Positions 28,101 to 36,012 of a DNA stretch of 64,000 bases are shown in pieces (within the stretch, counting starts at the first letter, position 1; the number at the start of each line of letters is the position of its first letter). The notes beneath the pieces are model-generated. The model was not told the DNA's origin. It saw only the letters and a list, made by a program, of their open reading frames with translations, and did not search any database. Source of the stretch: an uncultured Peptococcaceae bacterium. Its GTDB lineage: Bacteria; Bacillota; Limnochordia; Darwinibacteriales; Darwinibacteriaceae. The DNA lies in assembly GCA_937988745.1 (NCBI GenBank), contig CALKAR010000207.1, forward strand, positions 1-64,000, read 5' to 3'. A program made the position numbers and the translations under genes.

Positions 28101-29424
28101 TCTGCGTTCTCTGCAGGCAGCAATCAGGGAACGGGCCAAAACACCAGAGCAGCTGGCCGAGAAATCGTATGCGTTCGAAAAACGCGTTTTTGAAAAATGG
28201 ATGAAAGATGAACATACTATCTTGGCTCCCCAGATGTCGCCCATCCACTTCGACCTCATAGAGGCAGCTCTCCGCTGTTCAGGGTACAAGGTCGATGTAC
28301 TGCCGTCAGTGGATCACGAATGTGTAGAAGAAGGCCTGAAATACGTCAATAACGATGCCTGCTATCCGGCCATCATTGTCATCGGACAAATCATTTCAGC
28401 CCTGCGTTCTGGCAAGTACGATCTAAACAACACATCGGTTATGATTACGCAAACGGGAGGCCAATGCCGTGCCACAAACTACATCGGCTTGCTCCGCAAA
28501 GCCCTTCTCGAAGCCGGTTTTGGCCAAGTTCCAGTTATTTCACTGAGTGCACAGGGCTTAGAGAAGTCTGGGTTTAAGTTCACACCGTCTCTAATTCACC
28601 GCGGCTTGATGGCAGCCGTTTATGGCGACGGTTTAATGCAGCTACTGCACCGGGTGCGGCCTTACGAAAAAGAACCTGGTTCGGCCAATAGACTGTTCGA
28701 GAAGTGGAACGAAATCTGCAAGCGTTCTCTCTCAAGTCTCGATATAAAAACCTTCAAGCGCAACATCTATGAGATGGTACAGGAGTTCGACAATCTGCCA
28801 ATTATAAAGAAGGTAAAACCTCGAGTCGGAATTGTCGGTGAAATCTTAGTGAAGTACCATCCTACGGCCAACAATCAAGTGGTTGAAATCCTCGAAAAGG
28901 AAGGCGCTGAAGCTGTAGTACCGAACCTAATCGATTTCCTCAACTATTCCCTATTCGGGATGCAGTACAAGTACCGGTATTTAGCGGGACCGAAGCTGGA
29001 TCAAGTATTGGCTCGTGCCGCAACCTCGGTCTTAGAGCTTTACAGAAAGCCGCTTAAGAACGCACTTGCTCAAAGCAAGCGTTTTACGCCGCCTCGCACC
29101 ATCTACGAGCTGGCGCAAAAGGCAAAGAAAGTGCTTGCTTTGGGGCATCAGGCTGGAGAAGGCTGGTTCTTAACCGGTGAAATGGTTGACCTGATCGAAT
29201 CAGGCGTCGAAAACATCATCTGCATGCAGCCCTTTGCCTGCCTGCCAAACCACATTACAGGCAAGGGTATGATTAAGGAAATCAAGCGGCTCTATCCACA
29301 GGCAAATATTGTGGCAATTGATTATGATCCAGGTGCAAGTGAGATCAACCAGTTAAACCGCATCAAGCTCATGCTATCAGCAGCGTTTGAAGCCATAGAA
29401 TGTGAGAAAGCGGCCGCGTTTTAG
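25183..29424 (+). CDS. Giant 2-hydroxyacyl-CoA dehydratase activase-like protein (BadF/HgdC family, DUF2229)
   Basis: The 1413-residue protein holds two HgdC-like ASKHA ATPase domains ([16 protein letters not shown] at 5-20; [16 protein letters not shown] near 322). Each keeps the two cysteines that in HgdC bind a bridging [4Fe-4S] cluster: TCAGGTGSF and [10 protein letters not shown] in the first, ACSSGCGSF and SRCTVFMNS in the second. A CGLCVNNC motif follows near residue 605, then a long DUF2229/HgdB-like region with further cysteines. HgdC proteins are ATP-driven one-electron donors to radical dehydratases. No dehydratase subunit genes adjoin it, so the target is unknown. The GTG start has AGGAGG upstream and the gene has its own terminator. 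Confidence 0.9.
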   Translation: MHVFRVGIDIGSTTVKTVVLDQNGEMIHADYRRHYSDVRTSVLNLLKITYEKLGNFRATFMITGSGGIGLAQACGAGFIQEVIAGTTAIKAVCPETDVAIELGGEDAKIIYLSDGMEQRMNGTCAGGTGSFIDQMAILLNTDAQGLNELAKNHTTIYPIAARCGVFAKTDIQPLLNEGAAQEDIAASVFQAVVIQTISGLACGRPIRGNVAFLGGPLYFLSELRQRFIETLELTPNQVIFPENSQLINALGAALSSDEEEAVTLEEFIQRAEAAADVTMEEAPRLDPLFENEADLEDFRSRQAAHKVRRGDLSQFSGDCYLGIDAGSTTTKLALIDSEGKLLYSYYSSNHGSPLDTTIEALQDLYAKLPPGAVIRGSTVTGYGEGLIKAALRVDIGEIETIAHYKGADFFCPGVDFILDIGGQDMKCMRVRDGVIESVLLNEACSSGCGSFLETFAKSLDMSIEEFAQEALTAQRPVDLGSRCTVFMNSRVKQAQKEGASVADISAGLSYSVVKNALFKVIKIRRPDELGEKIVVQGGTFYNDAVLRAFERLTGRTPVRPDIAGIMGAFGAALIARERCSQNHRSTILGPDQLANLEVKTSKARCGLCVNNCLLTINRFGEGERFISGNRCERGAGGKRNPNKLTNLYAARYKRLFDYEPLPLAKAPRGKIGIPRVLNMYEDYPFWFTFFTKLGFRVELSPDSSKAVYEQGIETMPSESVCYPGKLTHGHIVSLIDQGCTTIFYPCITFAAEEESNADNHFNCPIVTSYPEVLKNNVERLREENIKFLIPFLPLHNKEGLIERLIEELGPALDLSNEEIEQAVEAAWEEQKRFRADMRAMGEAALQRIKEEGLTGIVLAGRPYHIDPEINHGIPELINSLGMAVLSEDSIAHLGQVERPLRVVDQWSYHSRLYAAADFVTTQPNLELVQLNSFGCGLDAITTDQVQEILEAKGKLYTVLKIDEGSNLGAARIRLRSLQAAIRERAKTPEQLAEKSYAFEKRVFEKWMKDEHTILAPQMSPIHFDLIEAALRCSGYKVDVLPSVDHECVEEGLKYVNNDACYPAIIVIGQIISALRSGKYDLNNTSVMITQTGGQCRATNYIGLLRKALLEAGFGQVPVISLSAQGLEKSGFKFTPSLIHRGLMAAVYGDGLMQLLHRVRPYEKEPGSANRLFEKWNEICKRSLSSLDIKTFKRNIYEMVQEFDNLPIIKKVKPRVGIVGEILVKYHPTANNQVVEILEKEGAEAVVPNLIDFLNYSLFGMQYKYRYLAGPKLDQVLARAATSVLELYRKPLKNALAQSKRFTPPRTIYELAQKAKKVLALGHQAGEGWFLTGEMVDLIESGVENIICMQPFACLPNHITGKGMIKEIKRLYPQANIVAIDYDPGASEINQLNRIKLMLSAAFEAIECEKAAAF

Positions 29425-29442
29425 CACAGCTCAAAAAACGGC

Positions 29443-29474
29443 GAGGCTGCCCGAATGGGCAGCCTCTATTTGTT
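29443..29474 (+). terminator. Terminator of the giant activase gene
   Basis: GAGGCTGCCC pairs perfectly with GGGCAGCCTC over four bases and is followed by a short T-rich run. It lies between convergent genes. Confidence 0.75.
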
Positions 29475-29498
29475 GCGTAGGGGAAGTTTGTTTTCAGA

Positions 29499-30362
29499 TT
29501 AACCCTTCACAGCCCCGCCCAAGATTCCCCGAACAAAGTACTTCTGCAGTGAGAAGAATACAACCAAGGGAACAAACATGGACACAAAGGCTGCTGCCGT
29601 CAAAAGATGCCAGCTCTGACCATAAGAACCCACAAGACTCGAAAGGCGCACAGTAAGTGGGGCCACAGATTCATGTCCACCCAGATAAATTAGGGCCACC
29701 AACAGGTCATTCCAAATAAACAAAAATTGGAAAATTACCAGCGATGCAATGGCCGGCACTGAAAGCGGGATGGCCAGCCGTACAAATGTGGTCCACACAG
29801 ACGCTCCATCGATATAAGCCGCCTCAAACAAGTCGTCTGGCAAAGAATCGAAAAAGTTGTGCAGCATAAACACAGCAAAAGGTAGGCCATAACCAGTATG
29901 CACCAGCCACAAGCCAAAAAAGGTCCCGCTCAAACTCAGTTTATTATACAGCCGCAGTACAGGCACAAATGTCATCTGAGTTGGTACAACCATCATCATT
30001 ACAATTAGAGCATAAAAGAAAGCTCTGCCGCCAAAATACAGCCGGGACAGACCAAAGGCTGCGAGAGCAGCGATGAAAACAGATAAGAATGTTCCGCCAA
30101 TGGTGATAATAAAGCTGTTGCGGAAAGAAGTGCTCATGCCGCCGGTGGACAGCACTGTCTGGTAGTTCTCAAGGGTATATTGAGTGAACTTCAGAGGGCT
30201 TGTCAAGACCGTCCACCAACCGGTACTTGAAACGTCACTGGCCGGACGGAACGAAGTGACGAATAAACCCAGCGTGGGTATAATCCAGATTACCATGGCA
30301 AATATGACCAGCGCATTCAGCGCAATGCGGGGCATCATGCGTTTCAGTTTGGATCTACCCAT
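29499..30362 (-). CDS. Carbohydrate ABC transporter permease, MalG/UgpE type
   Basis: A 287-residue inner-membrane permease with six predicted helices. The EAA coupling loop is EAAYIDGASVWTTFVRLAIPLSVP near residue 190, and the N terminus is the short one of MalG-type subunits. It ends in KYFVRGILGGAVKG, a common ending for this family. It partners with the MalF-type permease two bases upstream and the binding protein before that. No ATPase gene is present; in many Bacillota a shared MsmX/MsmK ATPase serves such transporters. Confidence 0.9.
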   Translation of the reverse strand: MGRSKLKRMMPRIALNALVIFAMVIWIIPTLGLFVTSFRPASDVSSTGWWTVLTSPLKFTQYTLENYQTVLSTGGMSTSFRNSFIITIGGTFLSVFIAALAAFGLSRLYFGGRAFFYALIVMMMVVPTQMTFVPVLRLYNKLSLSGTFFGLWLVHTGYGLPFAVFMLHNFFDSLPDDLFEAAYIDGASVWTTFVRLAIPLSVPAIASLVIFQFLFIWNDLLVALIYLGGHESVAPLTVRLSSLVGSYGQSWHLLTAAAFVSMFVPLVVFFSLQKYFVRGILGGAVKG

Positions 30363-30364
30363 GC

Positions 30365-31231
30365 TTACGATTCTCCCTTCAGCTTCTCCCGGACATTAGC
30401 AAACATGATCGGGATGATAATCAGAAACAAGACTACCGCGATGGCGCTTGCCCTGCCTGTATTAGCAAATTGGAACATCTCTTTGTACATACGGTTGGCA
30501 ATCACTTCGGTACCATAATTGCCGTTCGTCATTACATAGATAATGTCAAATATCTTCAATACATTTACCAGCATCGTGGTAACCACCACAGACAAAGCAG
30601 GTTTCATTTCGGGAATAATGACATGCCAAAAGAGCTGCAGATCATTAGCACCATCAACTTGACCTGCTTCCAGCAGTTCAGCGGGAATCCCTTTATACGC
30701 GGCTGATAAGATCACCATACAGTATCCAGTCCAAATCCAGAGTCCTACCGCGATTAAGGCGAAGTTATTGAGTGGTGATTCTAAGAGCCAACCTTTTGGC
30801 TCAAGGCCTAAGACCACGAGAATCTGATTCAACAGCCCGATCTGATTGGCTCCTGGTGGCCGGTAGTTATACATGAACTTCCAAACCACACCTGCCCCTA
30901 CAAAAGAAACAGCCATGGGCATAAAGATCACTGACTTCGCCAAACTCTCATATTTAACCCGATCAACCAAAATAGCCAACAAGAGTCCAAAGCCGACAGT
31001 CCCTGCCGTAAAGAAAATTACCCACAATAGGTTGTTTTGAAAGGCCCGCAGCATCGTGGGTGAAGTAAACACATAACGGTAATTATCTAACCCCACGAAC
31101 TTCTCGGACCGGCGATCCATAAAGCTGAGGATGATCGTATGTATCGCGGGATACACTTGATACACGAGTAAAAACAGCACGGCCGGACCCACGTATAGAA
31201 TGGGCGCCAAACGCCCACCTCTGCGCTTCAT
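30365..31231 (-). CDS. Carbohydrate ABC transporter permease, MalF/UgpA type
   Basis: The 288-residue permease has six predicted helices and the EAA loop ELLEAGQVDGANDLQLFWHVIIPEMKP near residue 190, characteristic of sugar-transporter MalF subunits. GAAGGGGTGAAGG precedes the ATG. It follows the binding-protein gene by 61 bases that contain a strong intercistronic hairpin. The sugar is unknown. Confidence 0.9.
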   Translation of the reverse strand: MKRRGGRLAPILYVGPAVLFLLVYQVYPAIHTIILSFMDRRSEKFVGLDNYRYVFTSPTMLRAFQNNLLWVIFFTAGTVGFGLLLAILVDRVKYESLAKSVIFMPMAVSFVGAGVVWKFMYNYRPPGANQIGLLNQILVVLGLEPKGWLLESPLNNFALIAVGLWIWTGYCMVILSAAYKGIPAELLEAGQVDGANDLQLFWHVIIPEMKPALSVVVTTMLVNVLKIFDIIYVMTNGNYGTEVIANRMYKEMFQFANTGRASAIAVVLFLIIIPIMFANVREKLKGES

Positions 31232-31259
31232 TCCTTCACCCCTTCACAATGGCTGAAGG

Positions 31260-31281
31260 GGGCTGGCCGTTTGGCCAGCCC
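31260..31281 (-). terminator. Intercistronic hairpin between sugar-binding protein and permease genes
   Basis: GGGCTGGCC pairs perfectly with GGCCAGCCC over four bases, without a T-run. Such hairpins commonly protect the upstream mRNA or attenuate readthrough so that binding protein is made in excess over permease. Confidence 0.65.
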
Positions 31282-31292
31282 ACCGATAAAAC

Positions 31293-32564
31293 TTAGTAAG
31301 CTTCCTGTGCTGCGGTTTCCAGATATTCTAAAACGCTGTCCAGATCTTCTCCGCCAATGTACATGACAAGGGCCTCGAAGAATGCACCGGAGCCAACAGC
31401 TGCAGGCATAGAGTCGGAACCATCGAAGCGGAATACTTCGGCTTGGTTCAGAGCTTCAGCCATATCTCTCGTCAGATCATCGGGATATACAGCTGGATCA
31501 ATCTTATTGTTGGTACCAAGCTTACCCAGGCCGCCGACCCAGATGGACTGAGCTTCAGCAGAAGCCATGAACTTCATGAATTCAACAGCTTCAGGTGTCT
31601 CGTTGAAGAGAGCGAGCATATCACCAGCGCCAAGCATTGGATTGCCGTGTTCTTCCTTAATTGGTGGGAAGAGGAAGAAATCAACGTCTTCACCGATGAC
31701 TACATCAGGATTAGCTTCCCGAATAAAGCTAGTAATGAAGCTTGCCTGACGATGCATGTAAGCGTTAGGAGGATCGGTGAACAGTTCATTTACAGAATCA
31801 CCGAAGTTGGTAGAAAGAACGGTGATCGGACCGCCGTAAACCAGGTCGCTGTTCAAAACGATCTTGCCGAAAATCTCGAAAGCTTCTTTGACTCTTGGGT
31901 CTGTCCATGGAATCTCATGGTTAACCCACTGATCATAGACTTCTGGCCCGGCTGTGCGGAGCATAATGTCTTCGATCCAGTCGGTCGCTGGCCAGCCGCT
32001 GGCGGCACCAGATTCGACGCCAATTGCCCAAGGTGTATCGCCGTTGGCTACCATTTGTTCCATTAGAGCTTCCATTTCAGCCCAGGTTGTTGGAACTTCA
32101 TAACCCTTGGCTGCGAACTGGTCAGGACGATACCAGACGAGGCTCTTCAGGTCTGCGGCGATCATAAGGCCGTAGAAGCCATCACCGTGGGAGCCAAGCT
32201 CGATCCAAGCAGGACCTAAGTCTGCTGCAATAACGTCCATGTCAAGGTGCTTGGACAGATCGACAAGCGCGTTCCGCTCAGCATACTGATGCATCGCACC
32301 AGGTCCAGGAATAGCAGCGATGTCAGGTGGATTGCCAGCAGCCAAACGAGTCTCTAAAACTGTTGGCAGATCCCGGGTACCTTCGAACTGCACGGTAATA
32401 CCAGTCTTCTCAGTAAAGGCATCCATCACTTGCTGGAAGACCTCAAGCTCCTGGCCTCCCCACACACCAAGGATGGTGACAGTTCCCTGCGCCAGTGCGG
32501 CACTTGGAACTATCAAAGTTGCAATGAGTACAAAACTGAGTGCCCACAACCAACTTCTTTTCAT
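31293..32564 (-). CDS. Carbohydrate ABC transporter substrate-binding protein
   Basis: The 423-residue extracellular solute-binding protein (family 1, MalE-like) has a signal peptide ending PSAALAQG near residue 27 and mature sequence starting VTILGVWGGQELEVF. GTRDLPTVLETRLAAGNPPDIA near residue 65 is typical for sugar binders. No lipobox cysteine is present, unlike most monoderm binding proteins. GGGAGGT precedes the ATG at 32564; the frame extends upstream without a ribosome site. It heads the operon with both permeases and has a LacI-type operator on its promoter. Confidence 0.9.
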   Translation of the reverse strand: MKRSWLWALSFVLIATLIVPSAALAQGTVTILGVWGGQELEVFQQVMDAFTEKTGITVQFEGTRDLPTVLETRLAAGNPPDIAAIPGPGAMHQYAERNALVDLSKHLDMDVIAADLGPAWIELGSHGDGFYGLMIAADLKSLVWYRPDQFAAKGYEVPTTWAEMEALMEQMVANGDTPWAIGVESGAASGWPATDWIEDIMLRTAGPEVYDQWVNHEIPWTDPRVKEAFEIFGKIVLNSDLVYGGPITVLSTNFGDSVNELFTDPPNAYMHRQASFITSFIREANPDVVIGEDVDFFLFPPIKEEHGNPMLGAGDMLALFNETPEAVEFMKFMASAEAQSIWVGGLGKLGTNNKIDPAVYPDDLTRDMAEALNQAEVFRFDGSDSMPAAVGSGAFFEALVMYIGGEDLDSVLEYLETAAQEAY

Positions 32565-32595
32565 TCTGTAAGACCTCCCTATCAAATAATTTGAA

Positions 32596-32623
32596 ATGTA
32601 ACCGGTTGTATTCGGGGCAACAA
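32596..32623 (-). promoter_or_regulatory. Promoter with LacI-family operator for the sugar transporter
   Basis: On the minus strand TTGTTG (32623-32618), a 16-base spacer and TTACAT (32601-32596) form a plausible promoter. The palindromic core AACCGGTT at 32600-32607 is a typical LacI/GalR-family operator centre and overlaps the -10. The LacI gene lies immediately upstream. Confidence 0.6.
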
Positions 32624-32687
32624 AATACAGCCCGGTCATTCTTGTAATTGGACACGAGCTGCTAATTTCCTGCTAAGTTTTGGAACT

Positions 32688-33722
32688 TTATTGAGATTGT
32701 TTGTGCATATTGGGTCCGGCTGTGTTGCCCGGGTTAACCAGCTCCACGGGCAGAGTTATTTTACGGCATCTTTTACCTTCTTCTAACACCCCTAATAGGG
32801 TATGAGCGACCTGTCGGCCTAATTCATTAATTGGCTGCTGTACCGTGGTGAGCGGCGGGGTGAGATATTTGCCGACTTCAACTCCGTCAAAACCGATCAC
32901 AGATACATCTTCAGGTATCCGCAGACCCTCTTCCTGGAGAGCCTGTATAGCACCAATCGCCATCAGATCGTTACTGGCAAAAATGGCGGTTGCTCCCAAC
33001 GCTCGTTCTCCAGCCAGGCGCTGTTTAACCACTTGATAGGCACCTTCACGGGTAAAATCTCCCTGCCAGACTAAATCAGGATCAACATCAAGGCCAAGGT
33101 CAGTCATTGCTTTTTTATAACCCTGCCAGCGGTTAGCCGTTGAAACCAGTCCCTCTTCCCCTGTAATAATTGCGATGCGGCGATGCCCTAAACGGAACAG
33201 CTCCTCGACGGCAGCATAAGCGCCACCTACGTTATCCCCGTCGACCCAGGACACATCTGAAACATTAGTGCTGCCTAGAAAAACAAACGGAATACCACTT
33301 TTCTTCAAGAAATCGATCCGAGGATCATCTAGACGCGGCTCGGTGAGGACAACACCGTCCACCCGGCCTTGAGCAGACAGCGATGTGATAGTCTCCTGCA
33401 CATCATTGGGACTCACCTGGGGAAGAAGCATGCTGTAGCCGTGCTCAAAGAGGACGGAGCTCACCCCATTCAGATACTCAAGGAAAAAAGGATCTGCGAT
33501 CGTACGAGGTGCGGCCGGGAGCATCATCCCAATCGTTTTTGATCGCCCTCTGGCGAGGTTGCTGGCTACGGCATGCGGACGATAATTATAACGCCGCGCC
33601 ACTTCTTTAATGTAAGCTTTAGTCTCGGCCTTAACCCGAGGATCGTCAGCGAGAGCGCGCGAAACCGTAGCCTTAGAAACCCCACATTTACGGGCGATTT
33701 CTGCCATGCTGATCTTCTTCAT
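32688..33722 (-). CDS. LacI-family transcriptional regulator
   Basis: A 344-residue repressor. The N-terminal helix-turn-helix is ISMAEIARKCGVSKATVSRALADDPRV (4-30), with hinge HAVASNLARGRSKTIG near 54-69. The periplasmic-binding-like effector domain follows and ends with SVIGFDGVEVGKYLTPPLTTVQQP. It probably represses the sugar ABC transporter 124 bases downstream, whose promoter contains an AACCGGTT operator. Its ATG overlaps the stop of yjbQ (ATGA), so it is translated in a message with the genes upstream. Confidence 0.92.
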   Translation of the reverse strand: MKKISMAEIARKCGVSKATVSRALADDPRVKAETKAYIKEVARRYNYRPHAVASNLARGRSKTIGMMLPAAPRTIADPFFLEYLNGVSSVLFEHGYSMLLPQVSPNDVQETITSLSAQGRVDGVVLTEPRLDDPRIDFLKKSGIPFVFLGSTNVSDVSWVDGDNVGGAYAAVEELFRLGHRRIAIITGEEGLVSTANRWQGYKKAMTDLGLDVDPDLVWQGDFTREGAYQVVKQRLAGERALGATAIFASNDLMAIGAIQALQEEGLRIPEDVSVIGFDGVEVGKYLTPPLTTVQQPINELGRQVAHTLLGVLEEGKRCRKITLPVELVNPGNTAGPNMHKQSQ

Positions 33723-34138
33723 GCCAAATCCTTCTCCTCAGCAGCTAGCACAACCTGAACATGAACCTGGCGGGTGCGAGGGCCGTCAAACTCGCACAGA
33801 TAGATCTCCTGCCAGCGCCCCAAACGGATCTGGCCATCAGAAATAATGACATGCAGACTGGTACCCATTAGTGAAGTCTTAAGATGGGCAGCCGTATTGC
33901 CTTCGTAATGCCTGTAATTAGGATCGTTCCAAGGCACAAGTTTGTCCAAGAGATAGAGCATATCATAAACAACATCCGGGTCTGCACCTTCATTGATGGT
34001 TAGGCCGCAGGTAGTGTGGTCAGTCGTGATTATACACGCTCCTGCCTTTACCCCACTGCGGCGCACCACTTCTTCGACCAAGTGGGATATGGGTACAAAT
34101 TCTGCGTTTTTGTTAGTACGAACTGTAATAGTTTGCAT
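33719..34138 (-). CDS. YjbQ family protein (UPF0047), thiamin phosphate synthase-like
   Basis: The 139-residue protein has the UPF0047 hallmarks IITTDHTTCGLTINEGADPDV near residue 35, AHLKTSLMGTSLHVII, and QEIYLCEFDGPRTRQVHVQV at the C terminus. The E. coli homologue YjbQ has weak thiamin-phosphate synthase activity; the true role of the family is unclear. GGGGGA precedes the ATG at 34138. It lies between the FapA-like gene and the LacI gene on one strand. Confidence 0.88.
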   Translation of the reverse strand: MQTITVRTNKNAEFVPISHLVEEVVRRSGVKAGACIITTDHTTCGLTINEGADPDVVYDMLYLLDKLVPWNDPNYRHYEGNTAAHLKTSLMGTSLHVIISDGQIRLGRWQEIYLCEFDGPRTRQVHVQVVLAAEEKDLA

Positions 34139-34166
34139 ATTAGATCCCCCTTGCAGATACCAGAAC

Positions 34167-35981
34167 TTAATAGGCCTTGCGCAGTTCCTGGACATGGCGG
34201 GGACGACTCTCCCAGCTTCCATCGCGCACGAAAAATGTCTTATTTCGACAGGGGATGTCCAAAATCATCTTTGACCGGCCAATCTGCAGCCTAACTCCGG
34301 GATAAAATATATCTGCGCTGATCATGCCACCTTCATCTACAGCAGCATATGTTGAGCCCATTCCAGGAGCACCCAAACTGTGAGCGCTGATTACCTTGCC
34401 TGCCCAATACCTGCCAACACGGCAGTGTCCAGAAATAAAAATCGCTTCACCAGCCATAAATTCACAGTCATAAACAAGAGGCCCTGTCACCTCAATGACG
34501 CCCGATGCTTCGACGACGGAGTTTTGGCAGTATCGCATTCGAACATGTGCTCTTTCCAACATTACGTTAAGAGTGTAGCACGCATCTTCAAGTGCATGGA
34601 TATCATCGGCAACAGCCTTCATGTTTTTATAACGCAGCGGCTCCGCTCCTACAAAGTTTTGGGAAGCTTGTTGAATCCGAATAAACAAGGAATGGTAGTC
34701 GTCCAAAGTAGTCTGAGACTCAAGAAATTCCGCCCAACGAGCAAGCCGATGAAGCCGCTTCGGCAGATCTGGAAAGGATTTTTCCAGTACTGTTTTAACG
34801 AACACTCCCGGCTTTTCAAAATCAGAATCTGCCGTTTGTTCCACCCAAGGACTGATCATGTAATAGAGGTGTCTTAATTCAGGCTGAACCTCTTGGAGAA
34901 GCATCCCCAACTTTGCCAGCGCGGGATGCCGGTGTCCAGCGGTGATGTGACTGCCGATCGCTTTTCCGCGGATGACTACGTCTTTGCCCGCTGCAGTGCG
35001 TGCATGGTATACACTGCCTTTGATATCAAGCCAGCCACCTGCCTTGACCGTAAGAGTTTCTTCCACATTGCCTCCGATAGCGACATTGCCTTTGAAGCGC
35101 ACGTTGCCAGTCGATACATTCACAGATGACGGCAGAGTCAAATGCCGCTTGACGCAGAGCCGATCATGTTCTATGATTGGCCTTCCGGCGGTGGCCGCAA
35201 CGGCGATCCGGCGTCCTTCAATCAGTTTTACGCCTGAGCCGACACGAAAACGCGCCTCTTTAGGCGCTGGTGGAGCAACTCGTTCTCCGTAGACATTCCA
35301 ACCTGGTAGTCCCGGCACCGGCGGATGCCAGCGAGCAAGAACATCGCCTTCCTCCACCGAGTTAAACTGTTCCCTTTCGAGAAGGTTAATCCGATCCCAA
35401 TCTTCTAGATTTGTAATCGGCGAATAGCGAGGCTTCAGATCACAAATGATTTCCACCCGCCCGTCGATCGGCGGAATGGGCGGCCTGCCCCGCAGCACCA
35501 CAACCGAAGCATTTTCTAAGCTAGTGCAAACAGAAATAACCGCTGCCTGATCAAGTTCACCTTTAAAACCCTTTTGATTAAGAACGTGAAAGACAGCTTC
35601 CGGATTAATCGGTGCAGGAGGAACTTCCTCACCTTTCTCAGCAATCAGTCTGAAGCGGCGGGAAAACCCCTGCGCTTTTAGCCGGTAAGTCTCACCGGCT
35701 TCAAACTTGGTGTGAAGAATAACCTCCATTCCGTCCTCAGAAACTGTCAGCTGAAAGGTGCTGACAGGAGCCTTGTTTTTCGGAACAGCCACCAGATCCT
35801 CTACCGATTCAACTACAGATGGTTCGAGAAGTTCTTCGCCCTTGTGGAACGTGACCACGTTCGCAGATGGTTCTATAACCGGCCAAGATCCCTCCCCCTT
35901 CGGCTTAATCATAAGAAATTGGCCATCCATGTAGGCCAATTTTCCACATACATCATTCAACTGCAAAATCCCAACCCCCAT
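34167..35981 (-). CDS. FapA-family (DUF342) protein
   Basis: The 604-residue cytoplasmic protein has the DUF342 core in its centre. WHPPVPGLPGWNVYGE near residue 235 is the family signature (PG-x2-G-x2-V-x-G), followed by a right-handed beta-helix region (TLPSSVNVSTGNVRFKGNV, VKAGGWLDIKGSV) and a helical region. FapA-type proteins occur near motility and signalling genes; their biochemical role is poorly defined. The ATG at 35981 is chosen since upstream codons overlap the preceding gene. It directly follows the GGDEF/HD-GYP gene, suggesting a link to surface or cyclic-di-GMP behaviour. Confidence 0.8.
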   Translation of the reverse strand: MGVGILQLNDVCGKLAYMDGQFLMIKPKGEGSWPVIEPSANVVTFHKGEELLEPSVVESVEDLVAVPKNKAPVSTFQLTVSEDGMEVILHTKFEAGETYRLKAQGFSRRFRLIAEKGEEVPPAPINPEAVFHVLNQKGFKGELDQAAVISVCTSLENASVVVLRGRPPIPPIDGRVEIICDLKPRYSPITNLEDWDRINLLEREQFNSVEEGDVLARWHPPVPGLPGWNVYGERVAPPAPKEARFRVGSGVKLIEGRRIAVAATAGRPIIEHDRLCVKRHLTLPSSVNVSTGNVRFKGNVAIGGNVEETLTVKAGGWLDIKGSVYHARTAAGKDVVIRGKAIGSHITAGHRHPALAKLGMLLQEVQPELRHLYYMISPWVEQTADSDFEKPGVFVKTVLEKSFPDLPKRLHRLARWAEFLESQTTLDDYHSLFIRIQQASQNFVGAEPLRYKNMKAVADDIHALEDACYTLNVMLERAHVRMRYCQNSVVEASGVIEVTGPLVYDCEFMAGEAIFISGHCRVGRYWAGKVISAHSLGAPGMGSTYAAVDEGGMISADIFYPGVRLQIGRSKMILDIPCRNKTFFVRDGSWESRPRHVQELRKAY

Positions 35982-36012
35982 TATTGCAAACCTTCTCAGC
36001 TGACAACTGATA

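Noticed and set aside
29402..29656. 84-codon frame following the giant activase
   Set aside because: It crosses the activase terminator and then runs antisense to the MalG-type permease; no independent support.
31443..32066. 207-codon frame antisense to the sugar-binding protein
   Set aside because: No ribosome site or domain, fully inside a well-supported gene.
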